Source: Pseudomonadota bacterium
GTDB lineage: Bacteria > Pseudomonadota > Alphaproteobacteria > Sphingomonadales > Sphingomonadaceae
Assembly: GCA_018240895.1 (NCBI GenBank)
Contig: JAFEEX010000001.1
Location: forward strand, 33,210-97,209
Direction of reading: 5' to 3'
DNA: 64,000 bases
Shown in pieces: positions 14,879 to 23,985 of the stretch (positions within the stretch are counted from its first letter, which is position 1; each line of letters opens with the position of its first letter). Position numbers and translations under genes: made by a program. The notes beneath the pieces are model-generated. The model was not told where the DNA came from and made no database searches. It was given only the letters and a program-made list of their open reading frames with translations.

Positions 14879-17800
14879 ATGCGGATCAAGCGGCTCAAGC
14901 TCTCTGGATTCAAGAGCTTTGTCGAGCCGGCTGAGCTGCGCATCGAACCCGGCCTGACCGGGGTTGTCGGCCCCAATGGCTGCGGCAAATCCAACCTGCT
15001 TGAAGCGATCCGCTGGGTCATGGGTGAAAGCTCGGCCAAGTCGATGCGCGGCGGCGGCATGGAAGACGTGATCTTCGCCGGCACCGCACAGCGCCCGCCG
15101 CGCGATTTTGCCGAGGTGGTGCTTCACGCCGATGTCGCCGGCTCCCCGGGGGGCGACAACGACAGCGAGATGGAGGTGGTCCGCCGGATCGAACGCGGAG
15201 CCGGCAGCGCCTATCGCGTCAACGGGCGGGATGTCCGCGCCAAGGATGTGGCGCTGGTATTTGCCGATGCCGCCACCGGCGCTCATTCCCCCGCCCTGGT
15301 CAGCCAGGGCAAGATTGCCGCCGTCATCGCGGCCAAACCCGCCGAGCGGCGGATGATGCTGGAAGAGGCGGCGGGAATCGCCGGGCTCCACGTCCGCCGC
15401 AAGGACGCGGAGCAAAAGCTGCGCGCGACCGAGGCGAACCTGGCCCGGCTGGAAGACCTGATGGGCCAGCTTGACGCGCAGATCGGCACGCTGCGGCGTC
15501 AGGCCCGCGCAGCCGAACGCTACAAGGCGCTGTCGGACCGGATCCGGGTGACAGAGGCGCGGCTGGTTTTCGCCCGCTGGCGCGATGCCGCCGCCGCCGC
15601 CGAGGCTGCACGGGGAGAGGCTCAGGCCGCTGAGGCCCGGGTTGCTGCGGCGCAGGAGGCGATGAACGCCGCCCAGACCGCCCAGCATTCCAGCGCCGAA
15701 GCCCTGGCCGAAGCGCGCGACGAACTGGCCGACCGCCGCGATGACGCCACGGCCCACGGTCACCGCATGGCGCAACTGACCAGCCAGCTCGAAGCGGCGG
15801 AGCAGCGCCTGAAAGACCTGGACCGGCAGTACCAGCGGCTTGAGGAAGACCGCGGCGATGCCGATCGGCTGACCCGCGATGCGGCAGAGGCTCAGGCCCG
15901 GCTGGAGCGCGAACTGGCCGATGGCGAGGCTGCGCTGGACCTTGACGAACGCCGCCGGCCAATGGTTGCCGCCGCGCTTGACGATGCTGACCGCGCTTTG
16001 CGTCAGGCCGAGCTGGCCCTGGCCAAGGCCACTGCCGATCAGGCCGGGGTTGAGGCGGAATGGCGGGTTGCCGACGCCGAACTGGCGGCAGCGCAGCAGC
16101 GCCTTTCACGGCTGGAGGGCGAAGCGCGCCGCCAGCAGGATCTGCGCGATGCCCTGGCGCGCGAAGGCGATCCCGCCCTTGCCCTGGCCGAGGCCGAACG
16201 CAGCCGCGACGCGGCCACAGCCACGCTCGATCAGGCGCGCACCGCGCTGGAAGCCGGGCAGGAACGCAAGGGCGAGTTGCAGGCCGCGCGTGATGCGGCA
16301 TCCTCCGCGCTGGCCACGGCAAAGGCGGAACTGGCCGGGATAGAGCGCGAATGGCAAGCGCTCGACCGTGATCGTCAGGCCCGCGCCAAACAGGCCGCCG
16401 GCAAGCATGGCCGCATGGCGCTGGATTCGCTGCGCGCCGCGCCGGGTTATGAGCGGGCGCTGGCCGCGGTGCTGGGGCGCGACGCGAAGTCGCCGCTTGG
16501 CCCTGCCCCGGTAGATGAGGACGGCCGGTATTGGACCGGCGCGATTGCCCCCATGACCGTGGCGCAAAGCCTGGCCGCGCAGGTTACCCGGTGCCCGCCC
16601 GAACTGGCCGCGCGGTTGGCGCTGGTCCACGTTGCCGAAGCGGATGACGGCCGCGCGCTTGGCCCCGGCGAATGGCTGGTGACGCTTGCTGGCCGCCTGC
16701 GCCGCTGGGACGGCTTCGTCGCCCGGGGTGAAGGCGCGGCGGAAGCGGCCCGGCTGGAGGCCGAAAACCGGTTGGCAGCGCTCGAGGGCGAATTGCCGGG
16801 CAAGCGCGCGCTGGTGGCAGAGGCCGAGCAGATCGCCGCCCAGGTCCAGATCGAATTGTCCGCATTGCAGAGCGGGGTTATCGCCGCCGAACGGGCCGTG
16901 GCCCAGGCCGCAGAGGCAGAGCGCGCCGCCCTGCGCGCGGTCGATCAGGCAGAGGCGGCCAAGGCCCGGCTTGAGGCACGCCGCACCGAACTGGCCAGCG
17001 CCGCCAGCGATCTGTCCGAGCAGGTGGGGCAAGCCGAGGCAGAGCGCGCGGGGGCCGAAGATCGCCGCGCCGCCCTGCCCGATCCCGCCACTGGCCGCGC
17101 TCAGCTTGCCGCCGCCCAGGCCCGCCATGATGCCGCTCGGCAGGGCCTGCAGGCCGCCACCGCCGGCCTTGCCGCGCACGATCAGGCGCTGGCTGTGGCG
17201 CGCGAGCGGCTTGGCACCCAGCGCGCCGACATCAAATCATGGCAGGCCCGCGCCGGGGACGCCGCCGGCCGGCTGGCCGCGATGGAGCGCCGCTTCGCCG
17301 AAATCGCGGAAGAACGCGCGGTCATCGCCGCCAAGCCCGCTGGGCTGATGCGCGAGATTGAGGCGGGTGACGAGGTTCGCGCGCGCCTTGCCGCTGAACT
17401 TGCCGCGGCAGAAACGCGGGTCACCGGCGCCGGCGATGCCGCCCGCCTGGCCGAAAGCGCCTTCGGCCTCGCCAACGAAGCCCTGGCATCCGCGCGTGAG
17501 GCGCGCGCCGGCTCTGCCGCCCGGGCCGAAAACGAGGAGGCGCGCCGCCAGGAAATGGCCGGTATTTCCGGCGAACGCTTTCAATGCCCCCCGCCGCTGC
17601 TGCCCGAACGCTTCGCCTTCGCCTCCGCCGAAGTCGGCCCCGCCCCGCAGGAAAGCGCCGAGCATGACAAGCTGGTTGCCGACCGCGAGCGGCTTGGCCC
17701 GGTCAATCTGGTCGCCGCCGATGAACTGGCCGCCGCAGAGGAGCGGCACGGCGCTTCACTGGCCGAGCAGGCCGAACTGACCGAGGCGGTTCACCGCCTG

Positions 17801-18319
17801 CGCGGATCGATCGGCAATCTCAACCGCGAAGGCCGCGAGCGGCTGCGCGCCGCGTTTGAGGCGGTCGACACCCATTTCCGCCGGCTGTTCACCCGCCTGT
17901 TCGAAGGCGGACAGGCGCATCTGGCACTGGTCGACAGCGACGATCCGCTTGAAGCCGGGCTGGAAATCTATGCCCAGCCCCCGGGCAAGCGGCTGCAATC
18001 GCTGACGCTGCTGTCTGGCGGCGAACAGGCGCTGACCGCAGTGGCGCTGATCTTTGCGCTGTTCCTCACCAACCCCGCCCCGATCTGCGTCCTCGACGAA
18101 GTCGATGCGCCGCTGGACGACGCCAATATCGAACGGTTCTGTGATCTGCTGGACGCGATGGTCGGTGAAACCGAAACCCGCTATCTGATCGTCACGCACA
18201 ATGCCGTAACCATGAGCCGCATGCACCGCCTGTTCGGCGTGACCATGGTGGAACGCGGGGTGAGCCGACTGGTCAGCGTTGACCTTGAAGGCGCGGAAGA
18301 ATTGCTGGCTGCAGAGTGA
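14879..18319 (+). CDS. smc: Chromosome segregation ATPase SMC
   Basis: A 1146-residue SMC protein that forms the antiparallel coiled-coil dimer of bacterial condensin. The N-terminal head has Walker A GPNGCGKSN at 31-39. Long Ala/Glu/Arg-rich coiled coils cover about 165-510 and 620-960, and a hinge domain sits near 515-610 (APGYERALAAVLG). The C-terminal head has the signature LLSGGEQALTAVAL near 1045 and Walker B VLDEVDAPLDD near 1072. The scpA/scpB partners are not in the window. The stop overlaps the start of an AT-rich orphan gene. Confidence 0.96.
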   Translation: MRIKRLKLSGFKSFVEPAELRIEPGLTGVVGPNGCGKSNLLEAIRWVMGESSAKSMRGGGMEDVIFAGTAQRPPRDFAEVVLHADVAGSPGGDNDSEMEVVRRIERGAGSAYRVNGRDVRAKDVALVFADAATGAHSPALVSQGKIAAVIAAKPAERRMMLEEAAGIAGLHVRRKDAEQKLRATEANLARLEDLMGQLDAQIGTLRRQARAAERYKALSDRIRVTEARLVFARWRDAAAAAEAARGEAQAAEARVAAAQEAMNAAQTAQHSSAEALAEARDELADRRDDATAHGHRMAQLTSQLEAAEQRLKDLDRQYQRLEEDRGDADRLTRDAAEAQARLERELADGEAALDLDERRRPMVAAALDDADRALRQAELALAKATADQAGVEAEWRVADAELAAAQQRLSRLEGEARRQQDLRDALAREGDPALALAEAERSRDAATATLDQARTALEAGQERKGELQAARDAASSALATAKAELAGIEREWQALDRDRQARAKQAAGKHGRMALDSLRAAPGYERALAAVLGRDAKSPLGPAPVDEDGRYWTGAIAPMTVAQSLAAQVTRCPPELAARLALVHVAEADDGRALGPGEWLVTLAGRLRRWDGFVARGEGAAEAARLEAENRLAALEGELPGKRALVAEAEQIAAQVQIELSALQSGVIAAERAVAQAAEAERAALRAVDQAEAAKARLEARRTELASAASDLSEQVGQAEAERAGAEDRRAALPDPATGRAQLAAAQARHDAARQGLQAATAGLAAHDQALAVARERLGTQRADIKSWQARAGDAAGRLAAMERRFAEIAEERAVIAAKPAGLMREIEAGDEVRARLAAELAAAETRVTGAGDAARLAESAFGLANEALASAREARAGSAARAENEEARRQEMAGISGERFQCPPPLLPERFAFASAEVGPAPQESAEHDKLVADRERLGPVNLVAADELAAAEERHGASLAEQAELTEAVHRLRGSIGNLNREGRERLRAAFEAVDTHFRRLFTRLFEGGQAHLALVDSDDPLEAGLEIYAQPPGKRLQSLTLLSGGEQALTAVALIFALFLTNPAPICVLDEVDAPLDDANIERFCDLLDAMVGETETRYLIVTHNAVTMSRMHRLFGVTMVERGVSRLVSVDLEGAEELLAAE

Positions 18320-19035
18320 TGAGTGGGTTCAGGAAACTAACAACATTATTCGCCGCCACTTTTTCTGTGCTTTGGAATGGCCCGGCTCTAGCTCAATCCG
18401 TTCGCGGCGAATTTGTTTTTTCCGAGACCAAAATCGAAGGATTTAAACTGGAAGCCAGGACATTTTGGATTGCAGATAATACTCCTCCTGAAATTGATAC
18501 CATAAACTGCATTGGTGATAATGGAGATATCCGCTTCGAGATCAATCAGGTTGGTGCCATCGAGATGCTGAACAGCCAATTTTTGACCGATCCGGATACC
18601 AAGGGTCGACGAGACCATGGCGTGTATTTGGATGACCAAATATGGATCTATGCTGACAACGATCGGTTTGAATTGCGGCACATCGGGACTGCAAATGGAC
18701 GGTTCCACAATTTTCCATACGCCAAGATCGATGAGCCTACAGAGATCATTCTCGTATGGCGGGGAACTCGGTCTGTCAGACGAAGCGAAGCCGAACCATT
18801 CCGCCCATTTGCCGGCTATTATGAAGAATTTGTCGATGCAAAGAAGCTCGAATGGAGCATGAAATCTCCTGACAAGAGCGGTCATCGCGGTGCGAATGTA
18901 ACACCTGGAAAGCGTTATAGGATTGATAACAAAGGCCTGAAATCCGCGGCCGAATGGTGCCGTCGCGCAGTTGCCTCACCGGCTGCTCGAACTTTGCCCG
19001 CAGATTTGCTTGAACGTCTGATCAAGCGAGAATGA
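18319..19035 (+). CDS. Exported protein of unknown function, AT-rich
   Basis: A 238-residue protein with a Sec signal (about 1-25, ending ALA-Q), then a mixed alpha/beta region with no motif I recognise. Two Cys (about 61 and 208) could form a disulfide. Its ATG overlaps the smc TGA by one base, so it is translationally coupled. Its base composition is very different: two sampled 60-nt stretches are 40% and 47% G+C, against 67% in the adjacent end of smc. Codon use follows suit (many AAT, ATT, GAT, TTT). This indicates recent acquisition. It is not a shadow of another gene. Confidence 0.75.
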   Translation: MSGFRKLTTLFAATFSVLWNGPALAQSVRGEFVFSETKIEGFKLEARTFWIADNTPPEIDTINCIGDNGDIRFEINQVGAIEMLNSQFLTDPDTKGRRDHGVYLDDQIWIYADNDRFELRHIGTANGRFHNFPYAKIDEPTEIILVWRGTRSVRRSEAEPFRPFAGYYEEFVDAKKLEWSMKSPDKSGHRGANVTPGKRYRIDNKGLKSAAEWCRRAVASPAARTLPADLLERLIKRE

Positions 19036-19053
19036 CCAGTTGGTGACTTAGGC

Positions 19054-19494
19054 CTAATCCAGCACAAACCGCGGCCCCGGTCCGCCATTCCCGGCGCGGT
19101 CATCGCGGTTATAGAGTTGGCAGCGTTGCAGGCTCAAACAGCCGCAGCCGATGCATTCGTCCAGCTTGCGGCGGGTCAGGGTGAGCAGGGCGATCTTCTT
19201 GTCGATCTGGCCGCGCATCGAGCGGCTGATTCTTTGCCAGTCGGACAGGCTTGGGGTGCGCCCCTGCGGCAGGGTGCTGAGTTCCACTTCGATCTCGGCG
19301 AGTCCCAGCCCCAGCCGCTGGGCGATCAGGATGAAGCTGAGACGGCGGATATCGCTGCGCAAAAACCGCCGCTGGTTACCCATGGTGCGGAACGGAGAAA
19401 TCAGCCCCTTGTCCTCGTAAAACCGGATTGCCGAAACCGCCAATCCGGTGCGCCGGGCCAGTTCCCCGATCGGCAGCAGATCATTTTTGTCCAT
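19054..19494 (-). CDS. soxR: Redox-sensitive MerR-family activator SoxR
   Basis: A 146-residue MerR-type regulator. It has a winged helix at about 6-75 (PIGELARRTGLAVSAIRFYEDKGLI), a dimerisation helix (about 82-112) and the diagnostic [2Fe-2S] cysteine set C-x2-C-x-C-x5-C at Cys114, 117, 119 and 125 (CIGCGCLSLQRC). It senses redox-cycling compounds and superoxide. A SoxR box at 19517-19534 lies between this gene and the divergent VOC gene, so autoregulation and control of the VOC gene are likely. No soxS is present, as expected outside enterics. Confidence 0.96.
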   Translation of the reverse strand: MDKNDLLPIGELARRTGLAVSAIRFYEDKGLISPFRTMGNQRRFLRSDIRRLSFILIAQRLGLGLAEIEVELSTLPQGRTPSLSDWQRISRSMRGQIDKKIALLTLTRRKLDECIGCGCLSLQRCQLYNRDDRAGNGGPGPRFVLD

Positions 19495-19516
19495 TACCTA
19501 CCCACTTTCCGCTTGA

Positions 19517-19534
19517 CCTAAAGTTACCTTGAGG
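19517..19534. promoter_or_regulatory. SoxR box CCTAAAGTTACCTTGAGG
   Basis: An 18-bp near-palindrome matching the SoxR operator CCTCAAGTTAnCTTGAGG at all but one or two positions. TTGACC overlaps its left edge as a possible -35. It sits 23 bp from the soxR start and 67 bp from the VOC gene start, in the 106-bp divergent gap. Confidence 0.85.
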
Positions 19535-19600
19535 TTGCACAAGAAGCAAGCCGCCTTTGCCGCATACTGCGGCAAAGCGTTGGAATTAAAGGATCGAATC

Positions 19601-19972
19601 ATGCCAACAGGGTTTCTTGAACATGCCAACATCACGGTCAGCAACCCCGATCGCCTGTCTGCACTGCTGCAAAAATTGTGCGGCTGGCACGAGCGCTGGC
19701 GCGGACCATCTGCGCTGGGTGGCTGGACCATCCATGTTGGCAACGATCGTGACTATCTGGCGATCTATACCGGCGGCGCGGTGGACCAACGGTTTGCCAA
19801 GGGCGTTCCACTCAATCACATCGGGCTGGTGGTGGACGATCTTGACGCCGCCGAGCGCATTGTCACCGAGGCCGGGCTGGTTCCCTTCAGCCACGCGGAT
19901 TACGAACCGGGGCGGCGGTTCTATTTCTTTGATTGGGACGGCATCGAGTTCGAACTGGTCAGCTACGGCTGA
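19601..19972 (+). CDS. VOC/glyoxalase-superfamily protein, probable SoxR target
   Basis: A 123-residue single vicinal-oxygen-chelate domain with two beta-alpha-beta-beta-beta modules. The candidate metal ligands are His8 (LEHANITV), His71 (NHIGLVVDDLD) and Glu118 (IEFELV). AAAGGA precedes ATG 19601. It is divergent from soxR across a SoxR box, which suggests induction by redox-active compounds. VOC proteins can be glyoxalases, dioxygenases or drug-binding proteins, so resistance to an electrophile or quinone-like compound is a reasonable inference but not proven. Confidence 0.87.
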   Translation: MPTGFLEHANITVSNPDRLSALLQKLCGWHERWRGPSALGGWTIHVGNDRDYLAIYTGGAVDQRFAKGVPLNHIGLVVDDLDAAERIVTEAGLVPFSHADYEPGRRFYFFDWDGIEFELVSYG

Positions 19973-19979
19973 CTTTGCG

Positions 19980-20492
19980 CTATCGCATCCGGGCGCAGCC
20001 GTGATCGGTGCGCCCGCTGTGAACGAAGGTCGCCTTCAAGGGATAGGTCGTATCCGACATCCCGTCGCTGCATTTTACCGGCACCAGTTCCAGCGTAAAC
20101 GGACGCCCATTGAACCGCGCCGCATAGCGAACCGTCGTGCCACTATGCCTTTCAACCGCATTGACGATGACACCATGGAGCATGTCTGGCGTGGAATAAC
20201 GCAGCCGCGCCTTGGGCAGCACGTCAATGGTCCAGAACGGTTCGGTGCCAACCGCCTGCATGTATTTTTCGGGCTTGGGTTTGACTGCAGGTTTGGCGAT
20301 CGATGCGGGTTTCGGTGTCGGCATCGCGCTGGGTGTCGCCGTGGCCTCAACCATCGGTTGAGGTGCAGTTGGCGGGATGGCAGCCGGCGATACGGCTTCA
20401 CTGGCCCCAGGCATTCCGCTGGGGGTTGGCGCGGGTGCGGCCTGGTTACACGCCGCGAGCAGGACCAGCGCCGCAAGCGGTGCCCTACGCAT
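19980..20492 (-). CDS. COG3650-like exported lipoprotein
   Basis: A 170-residue lipoprotein. The signal MRRAPLAALVLLAAC ends in a lipobox (Cys15), and a Pro/Ala/Thr/Lys-rich linker runs to about 80. A compact domain then carries AVGTEPFWTIDV and the landmark C-S-D-G-M-S-D...YP, ending HGCARMR. The two cysteines may bridge. This GTEPFW/CSDGMSD pattern is that of a poorly characterised periplasmic family (COG3650). ATG 20492 starts inside the end of ubiA (8-bp overlap), so it is cotranscribed with ubiA. Confidence 0.75.
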   Translation of the reverse strand: MRRAPLAALVLLAACNQAAPAPTPSGMPGASEAVSPAAIPPTAPQPMVEATATPSAMPTPKPASIAKPAVKPKPEKYMQAVGTEPFWTIDVLPKARLRYSTPDMLHGVIVNAVERHSGTTVRYAARFNGRPFTLELVPVKCSDGMSDTTYPLKATFVHSGRTDHGCARMR

Positions 20493-21393
20493 TGCCGACC
20501 ACCCAGCAGGCCGCCGCAACCAGCAAGCCCGCCGTGCGGTTGGAACGGAAACGGGCAAGGGCGTTGTCGGCATCATCAGGCTCCAGCGTCAATGCTTGCC
20601 AGGCCAGGTGCAGCGCAGCCGGACCCAGAGCGAGCAGCGCCACCCAATCGGGGCGCAGCAACCAAAAGGCAAGCGCCCAAGCACCGATTGCCACGGCATA
20701 AAACAACGCCACCCCGCCCTTGACATGCCGCCCCAGGGTCAACGCTGATGATCCGATGCCGATTGCCGCGTCATCCTCCCGGTCCTGACAGGCATAGATC
20801 GTGTCATAACCGACGCACCAGGCCCAGGCCCCGGCATAAAGCGCGGCCAGCACCGCAAGGGCATCCATGCGGATCGCCACCCAGCCGACCGGCGCCCCCC
20901 AGGTGAACACCAGCCCCAGCCACGCCTGGGGAAAGCCGGTGATCCGCTTCATGAAAGGATAGGCGGCCACCAGCAGCAGGCTGCCCAGGGCAACCAGTTG
21001 CGCCTGCCAGCGCAGTTGCCACAGCACGGCCAGCCCCACCAGGCACAGCACCACCAGCCAGGTCCACGCCGCGCGCGCACTGATCCGGCCGCTTGCCACC
21101 GGGCGCAGCGCGGTGCGCGCGACCCGCCGGTCAATGTCGGCATCGACAATGTCGTTATAAACGCAGCCCGCCCCGCGCATTGCAATCGCGCCAATCAGCA
21201 ACCACGCCAGCAAGTCCCACCGGCCCGCTCCGCCCGCCAGCAGCAGGCCCCAGGCGCAGGGCCAATAGAGCAGCCACCAGCCGATCGGCCGATCGAACCG
21301 GGCAAGCTGCGCATAGTCACGCCACGGCTGCGGCAGGGCGGCGACAATTCCCTTGTGCTGGGAATCCGGAACGATTTCGGCAGGGGCCATCAT
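20485..21393 (-). CDS. ubiA: 4-hydroxybenzoate polyprenyltransferase UbiA
   Basis: An inner-membrane prenyltransferase attaching the polyprenyl tail to 4-hydroxybenzoate in ubiquinone synthesis. The 302-residue protein has about nine hydrophobic helices. It carries the two Asp-rich prenyl-diphosphate/Mg2+ motifs: N-D-x-x-D at about 80-84 (NDIVDADIDR) and D-x-x-x-D at about 204-208 (YACQDREDD). RPxxSG (RPVASGRIS) follows the first motif, as usual. It is divergent from rsmE and followed by the overlapping lipoprotein gene. Confidence 0.94.
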   Translation of the reverse strand: MMAPAEIVPDSQHKGIVAALPQPWRDYAQLARFDRPIGWWLLYWPCAWGLLLAGGAGRWDLLAWLLIGAIAMRGAGCVYNDIVDADIDRRVARTALRPVASGRISARAAWTWLVVLCLVGLAVLWQLRWQAQLVALGSLLLVAAYPFMKRITGFPQAWLGLVFTWGAPVGWVAIRMDALAVLAALYAGAWAWCVGYDTIYACQDREDDAAIGIGSSALTLGRHVKGGVALFYAVAIGAWALAFWLLRPDWVALLALGPAALHLAWQALTLEPDDADNALARFRSNRTAGLLVAAACWVVGNA

Positions 21394-21475
21394 CCCTGCG
21401 TCCTTGCCACAGCAGATGCCGGCACGGAAGCGGGGGAAAACGAGACGCCGCTTTACTCGTGCCGGCCGCCTCGTC

Positions 21476-21481
21476 TAATCG
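21476..21481 (+). promoter_or_regulatory. -10 box TAATCG, leaderless geometry for rsmE
   Basis: Ends 6 nt before ATG 21488. A TTTACT about 18 bp upstream is a plausible -35. No Shine-Dalgarno is seen. Confidence 0.45.
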
Positions 21482-21487
21482 CGGGCC

Positions 21488-22231
21488 ATGCCCGCCATTC
21501 CCGCCCGGCCGCCCAAAAGCGCTCCGCGCCTGTTCGTTGCCGGGCCGCTCGCCGCCGGGGCGATGGTGCCGCTGGACGGACCGCAGGCGCACTATCTGGC
21601 GCGGGTGATGCGGGCGGCGCCGGGCGATGCGGTGATCCTGTGCGACGATGCAACCGGCGAATGGGCGGCGGCGGTCGATTCGGTTGGCAAGCGCGCCGTC
21701 ACGCTTCAGGTGACCGCGCAGTTGAAACCGCGCGAGGCAGTGCCCGATTTCACGCTGTGCGCCGCGCTGCTCAAGAAAGACCGGTTCGATCTGGTGCTGG
21801 AAAAGGCCTGCGAGCTGGGCGTGCGGTCCATTCAACCGCTGGTGACCCGGCGCTGCGTGGCTGACAAACTCAATCCCGAACGCGCCCGCGCCATCCTGAC
21901 CGAGGCGGCGGAGCAATGCGCCCGCACCGCCCTGCCCCACTTGCTGCCTCCGTTGAAACTGGAAGCCCTGCTGAAGAACTGGCCGCAGGACCGCGCGCTG
22001 TTCTTTGCTGACGAGAATGGCGGCGATCCGGCAGCCCGCGTCTTTGCCGCCCATTCCGGGCCGGCGGCGCTGCTGATCGGGCCAGAGGGCGGGTTTGACG
22101 AGGCAGAGCGCAGCGCGGTTCGCGCCCTGCCCCAGGCGCGCGCAATCACGCTGGGTCTGCGCATCCTGCGCGGCGAAACCGCGGCGATTGCAGCCACCGC
22201 GCTATGGATGGGAACCCGGGGCGACTGGTAG
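21488..22231 (+). CDS. rsmE: 16S rRNA (uracil-1498-N3)-methyltransferase RsmE
   Basis: A 247-residue SPOUT-class methyltransferase acting on U1498 of 16S rRNA. The N-terminal PUA-like domain is at about 14-75. The C-terminal SPOUT domain has the trefoil-knot motifs LLIGPEGGF (about 196-204) and LGLRILRGETA (about 220-230). The KDRFDLVLEKACELGV segment is characteristic of the family. An N-terminal 12-residue extension is present. It lies head to head with ubiA. Confidence 0.95.
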   Translation: MPAIPARPPKSAPRLFVAGPLAAGAMVPLDGPQAHYLARVMRAAPGDAVILCDDATGEWAAAVDSVGKRAVTLQVTAQLKPREAVPDFTLCAALLKKDRFDLVLEKACELGVRSIQPLVTRRCVADKLNPERARAILTEAAEQCARTALPHLLPPLKLEALLKNWPQDRALFFADENGGDPAARVFAAHSGPAALLIGPEGGFDEAERSAVRALPQARAITLGLRILRGETAAIAATALWMGTRGDW

Positions 22232-22267
22232 GCAGAATTTGTGCTGGCGCACCCGGCACCAAGGCAC

Positions 22268-22273
22268 TAATTC
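22268..22273 (+). promoter_or_regulatory. -10 box TAATTC, leaderless geometry for gshA
   Basis: Ends 6 nt before ATG 22280, with no Shine-Dalgarno in between. Confidence 0.45.
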
Positions 22274-22279
22274 GCTGCC

Positions 22280-23665
22280 ATGAGCACAAGACAGGTTTCA
22301 GATCGAAACGATCCGGTGATCGAAAACCGCGAGCAACTTGCCGCGCCGATGATCAAGGGGGAAAAGCCGCGCGCCGACTGGCGGATCGGGACCGAGCACG
22401 AAAAGCTGGTGTTCAAGATCAGCGATCACCACGCCCCCAGCTATGGCGAACCGGGCGGTATCCGTGACCTGCTGCTGGCGCTGCGCGATTTCGGATGGGA
22501 GCCGGTGGAGGAAATCGGCCCCGGCGGAACCGCCAATGTCATCGCGATGGCCGGGGACGACGGGACGGTCAGTCTGGAGCCGGCGGGGCAGCTTGAACTG
22601 TCAGGCGCGCCGCTGGTCAACCTGCATCAGACCTGTGACGAGACCGGCCGCCACCTTGACCAGGTAAAGGCGGTGGGCGCGCGTACCGGCACCGGGTTCC
22701 TGGGGCTGGGAATGTGGCCGGACAAGGCCCGCGCCGACCTGCCGATCATGCCCAAGGGACGCTATGCGATCATGCTGCGGCATATGCCGCGCGTCGGTTC
22801 GCTGGGGCTGGACATGATGCTGCGCACCTGCACGATCCAGGTCAATCTGGACTATGGGTCCGAAGCGGACATGGTGCAGAAGTTCCGCACATCGCTGGCG
22901 CTTCAGCCGCTGGCGACCGCGTTGTTCGCCAATTCGCCCTTTACCGAAGGAAAGCCCAACGGCTTCCTGTCCTATCGCAGCCACATCTGGTCAGATACCG
23001 ATCCGCACCGCACCGGGATGCTGCCCTTCGTGTTCGAGGATGGCTTCGGTTATGATCGCTATGTCGAATATATGCTCGACGTGCCGATGTATTTCGTGTT
23101 CCGCGATGGCCAGTATATTGATGCCGCCGGACAAAGCTTTCGTGATTTTCTGGCCGGCAAACTCCCTGCGCTGCCCGGCGAACTGCCACGGATGAGCGAC
23201 TGGGTCGATCATCTGTCCACCGCCTTTCCCGAAGTGCGGCTGAAATCGTTCCTTGAAATGCGCGGTGCCGATGGAGGGCCGTGGAACCGGATTTGCGCGC
23301 TGCCGGCGTTCTGGGTGGGCCTGCTTTATGATCAGGGCGCGCTTGATGCGGCGTGGGATCTGGTCAAGGGCTGGGACATGGACGGGCGCGAACTGCTGCG
23401 CTCGTCCGTCCCCAAGCTCGGACTGGATGCGCCGATTCCCGGCGGCGGGACGCTGCGCGACATTGCCCGCGATGTGCTGGCGATCAGCCGCGCCGGGCTG
23501 AATGCCCGCGGCCAGCTTAGCCGGATTGGTGAAACCGAGGCCGGGTTCCTTTCCCCGCTCGATGAAATCGTCGCCAGTGGCAAGGTGCCCGCCCAGCGCC
23601 TGCTGGACAAGTATCACGGTGAATGGGGCGGCGACATTTCGCGCGTTTATGAGGAGAGCTTCTGA
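22280..23665 (+). CDS. gshA: Glutamate-cysteine ligase, plant/alphaproteobacterial type
   Basis: Catalyses the ATP-dependent ligation of glutamate and cysteine, the first step of glutathione synthesis. The 461-residue protein belongs to the GCS2 (plant-like) group. Visible landmarks are DWRIGTEHEKLVF near the start, VSLEPAGQLELSGAPL (substrate and ATP site) and MMLRTCTIQVNLDYGSE. YRSHIW and FLEMRGADGGPW follow further along. The length matches alphaproteobacterial enzymes. The gene is one base from overlapping the monooxygenase-like gene that follows, which suggests a thiol/oxidant-linked pair. Confidence 0.95.
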   Translation: MSTRQVSDRNDPVIENREQLAAPMIKGEKPRADWRIGTEHEKLVFKISDHHAPSYGEPGGIRDLLLALRDFGWEPVEEIGPGGTANVIAMAGDDGTVSLEPAGQLELSGAPLVNLHQTCDETGRHLDQVKAVGARTGTGFLGLGMWPDKARADLPIMPKGRYAIMLRHMPRVGSLGLDMMLRTCTIQVNLDYGSEADMVQKFRTSLALQPLATALFANSPFTEGKPNGFLSYRSHIWSDTDPHRTGMLPFVFEDGFGYDRYVEYMLDVPMYFVFRDGQYIDAAGQSFRDFLAGKLPALPGELPRMSDWVDHLSTAFPEVRLKSFLEMRGADGGPWNRICALPAFWVGLLYDQGALDAAWDLVKGWDMDGRELLRSSVPKLGLDAPIPGGGTLRDIARDVLAISRAGLNARGQLSRIGETEAGFLSPLDEIVASGKVPAQRLLDKYHGEWGGDISRVYEESF

Positions 23666-23967
23666 TGAAGGTTGCGATTATCGGCCAGTTCCGGATGCCG
23701 GTTGAAAACATGGAGGCTGCCCGCCCCCTGATGCGCAAGGTGATGGAAGCCAGCCGCGCCGAAGACGGCTGCATCGAATACAACTATGCCGAAGACGTGC
23801 TGGACCCCGGCCTGATCCGGGTCAGCGAGGTATGGCAAAGCCGCGAGCAGTTGATGGCCCATGCCAAGTCGGCGCACATGGCTGACTGGGCCACAGAGCG
23901 CGCCGCCCTTGGCCTGACCGGACGGAACATCACGGTTTACGAAGCCGACGAAGGCACGCCGCTGTAA
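23665..23967 (+). CDS. Antibiotic biosynthesis monooxygenase (ABM)-domain protein
   Basis: A 100-residue single ABM-fold (dimeric alpha/beta barrel) protein. It shows the typical ASRAEDGCIEYNYAED segment and the SEVWQSREQLMAHAKSAHM segment with the conserved W and H. Such proteins act on quinones or flavin-derived substrates (YgiN-like) or have unknown roles. Its ATG overlaps the gshA TGA by one base (TGATG), so it is made together with gamma-glutamylcysteine ligase. That makes a role in handling quinone or electrophile stress attractive. Confidence 0.87.
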   Translation: MKVAIIGQFRMPVENMEAARPLMRKVMEASRAEDGCIEYNYAEDVLDPGLIRVSEVWQSREQLMAHAKSAHMADWATERAALGLTGRNITVYEADEGTPL

Positions 23968-23985
23968 GCGGCACGCCCACCCCGG

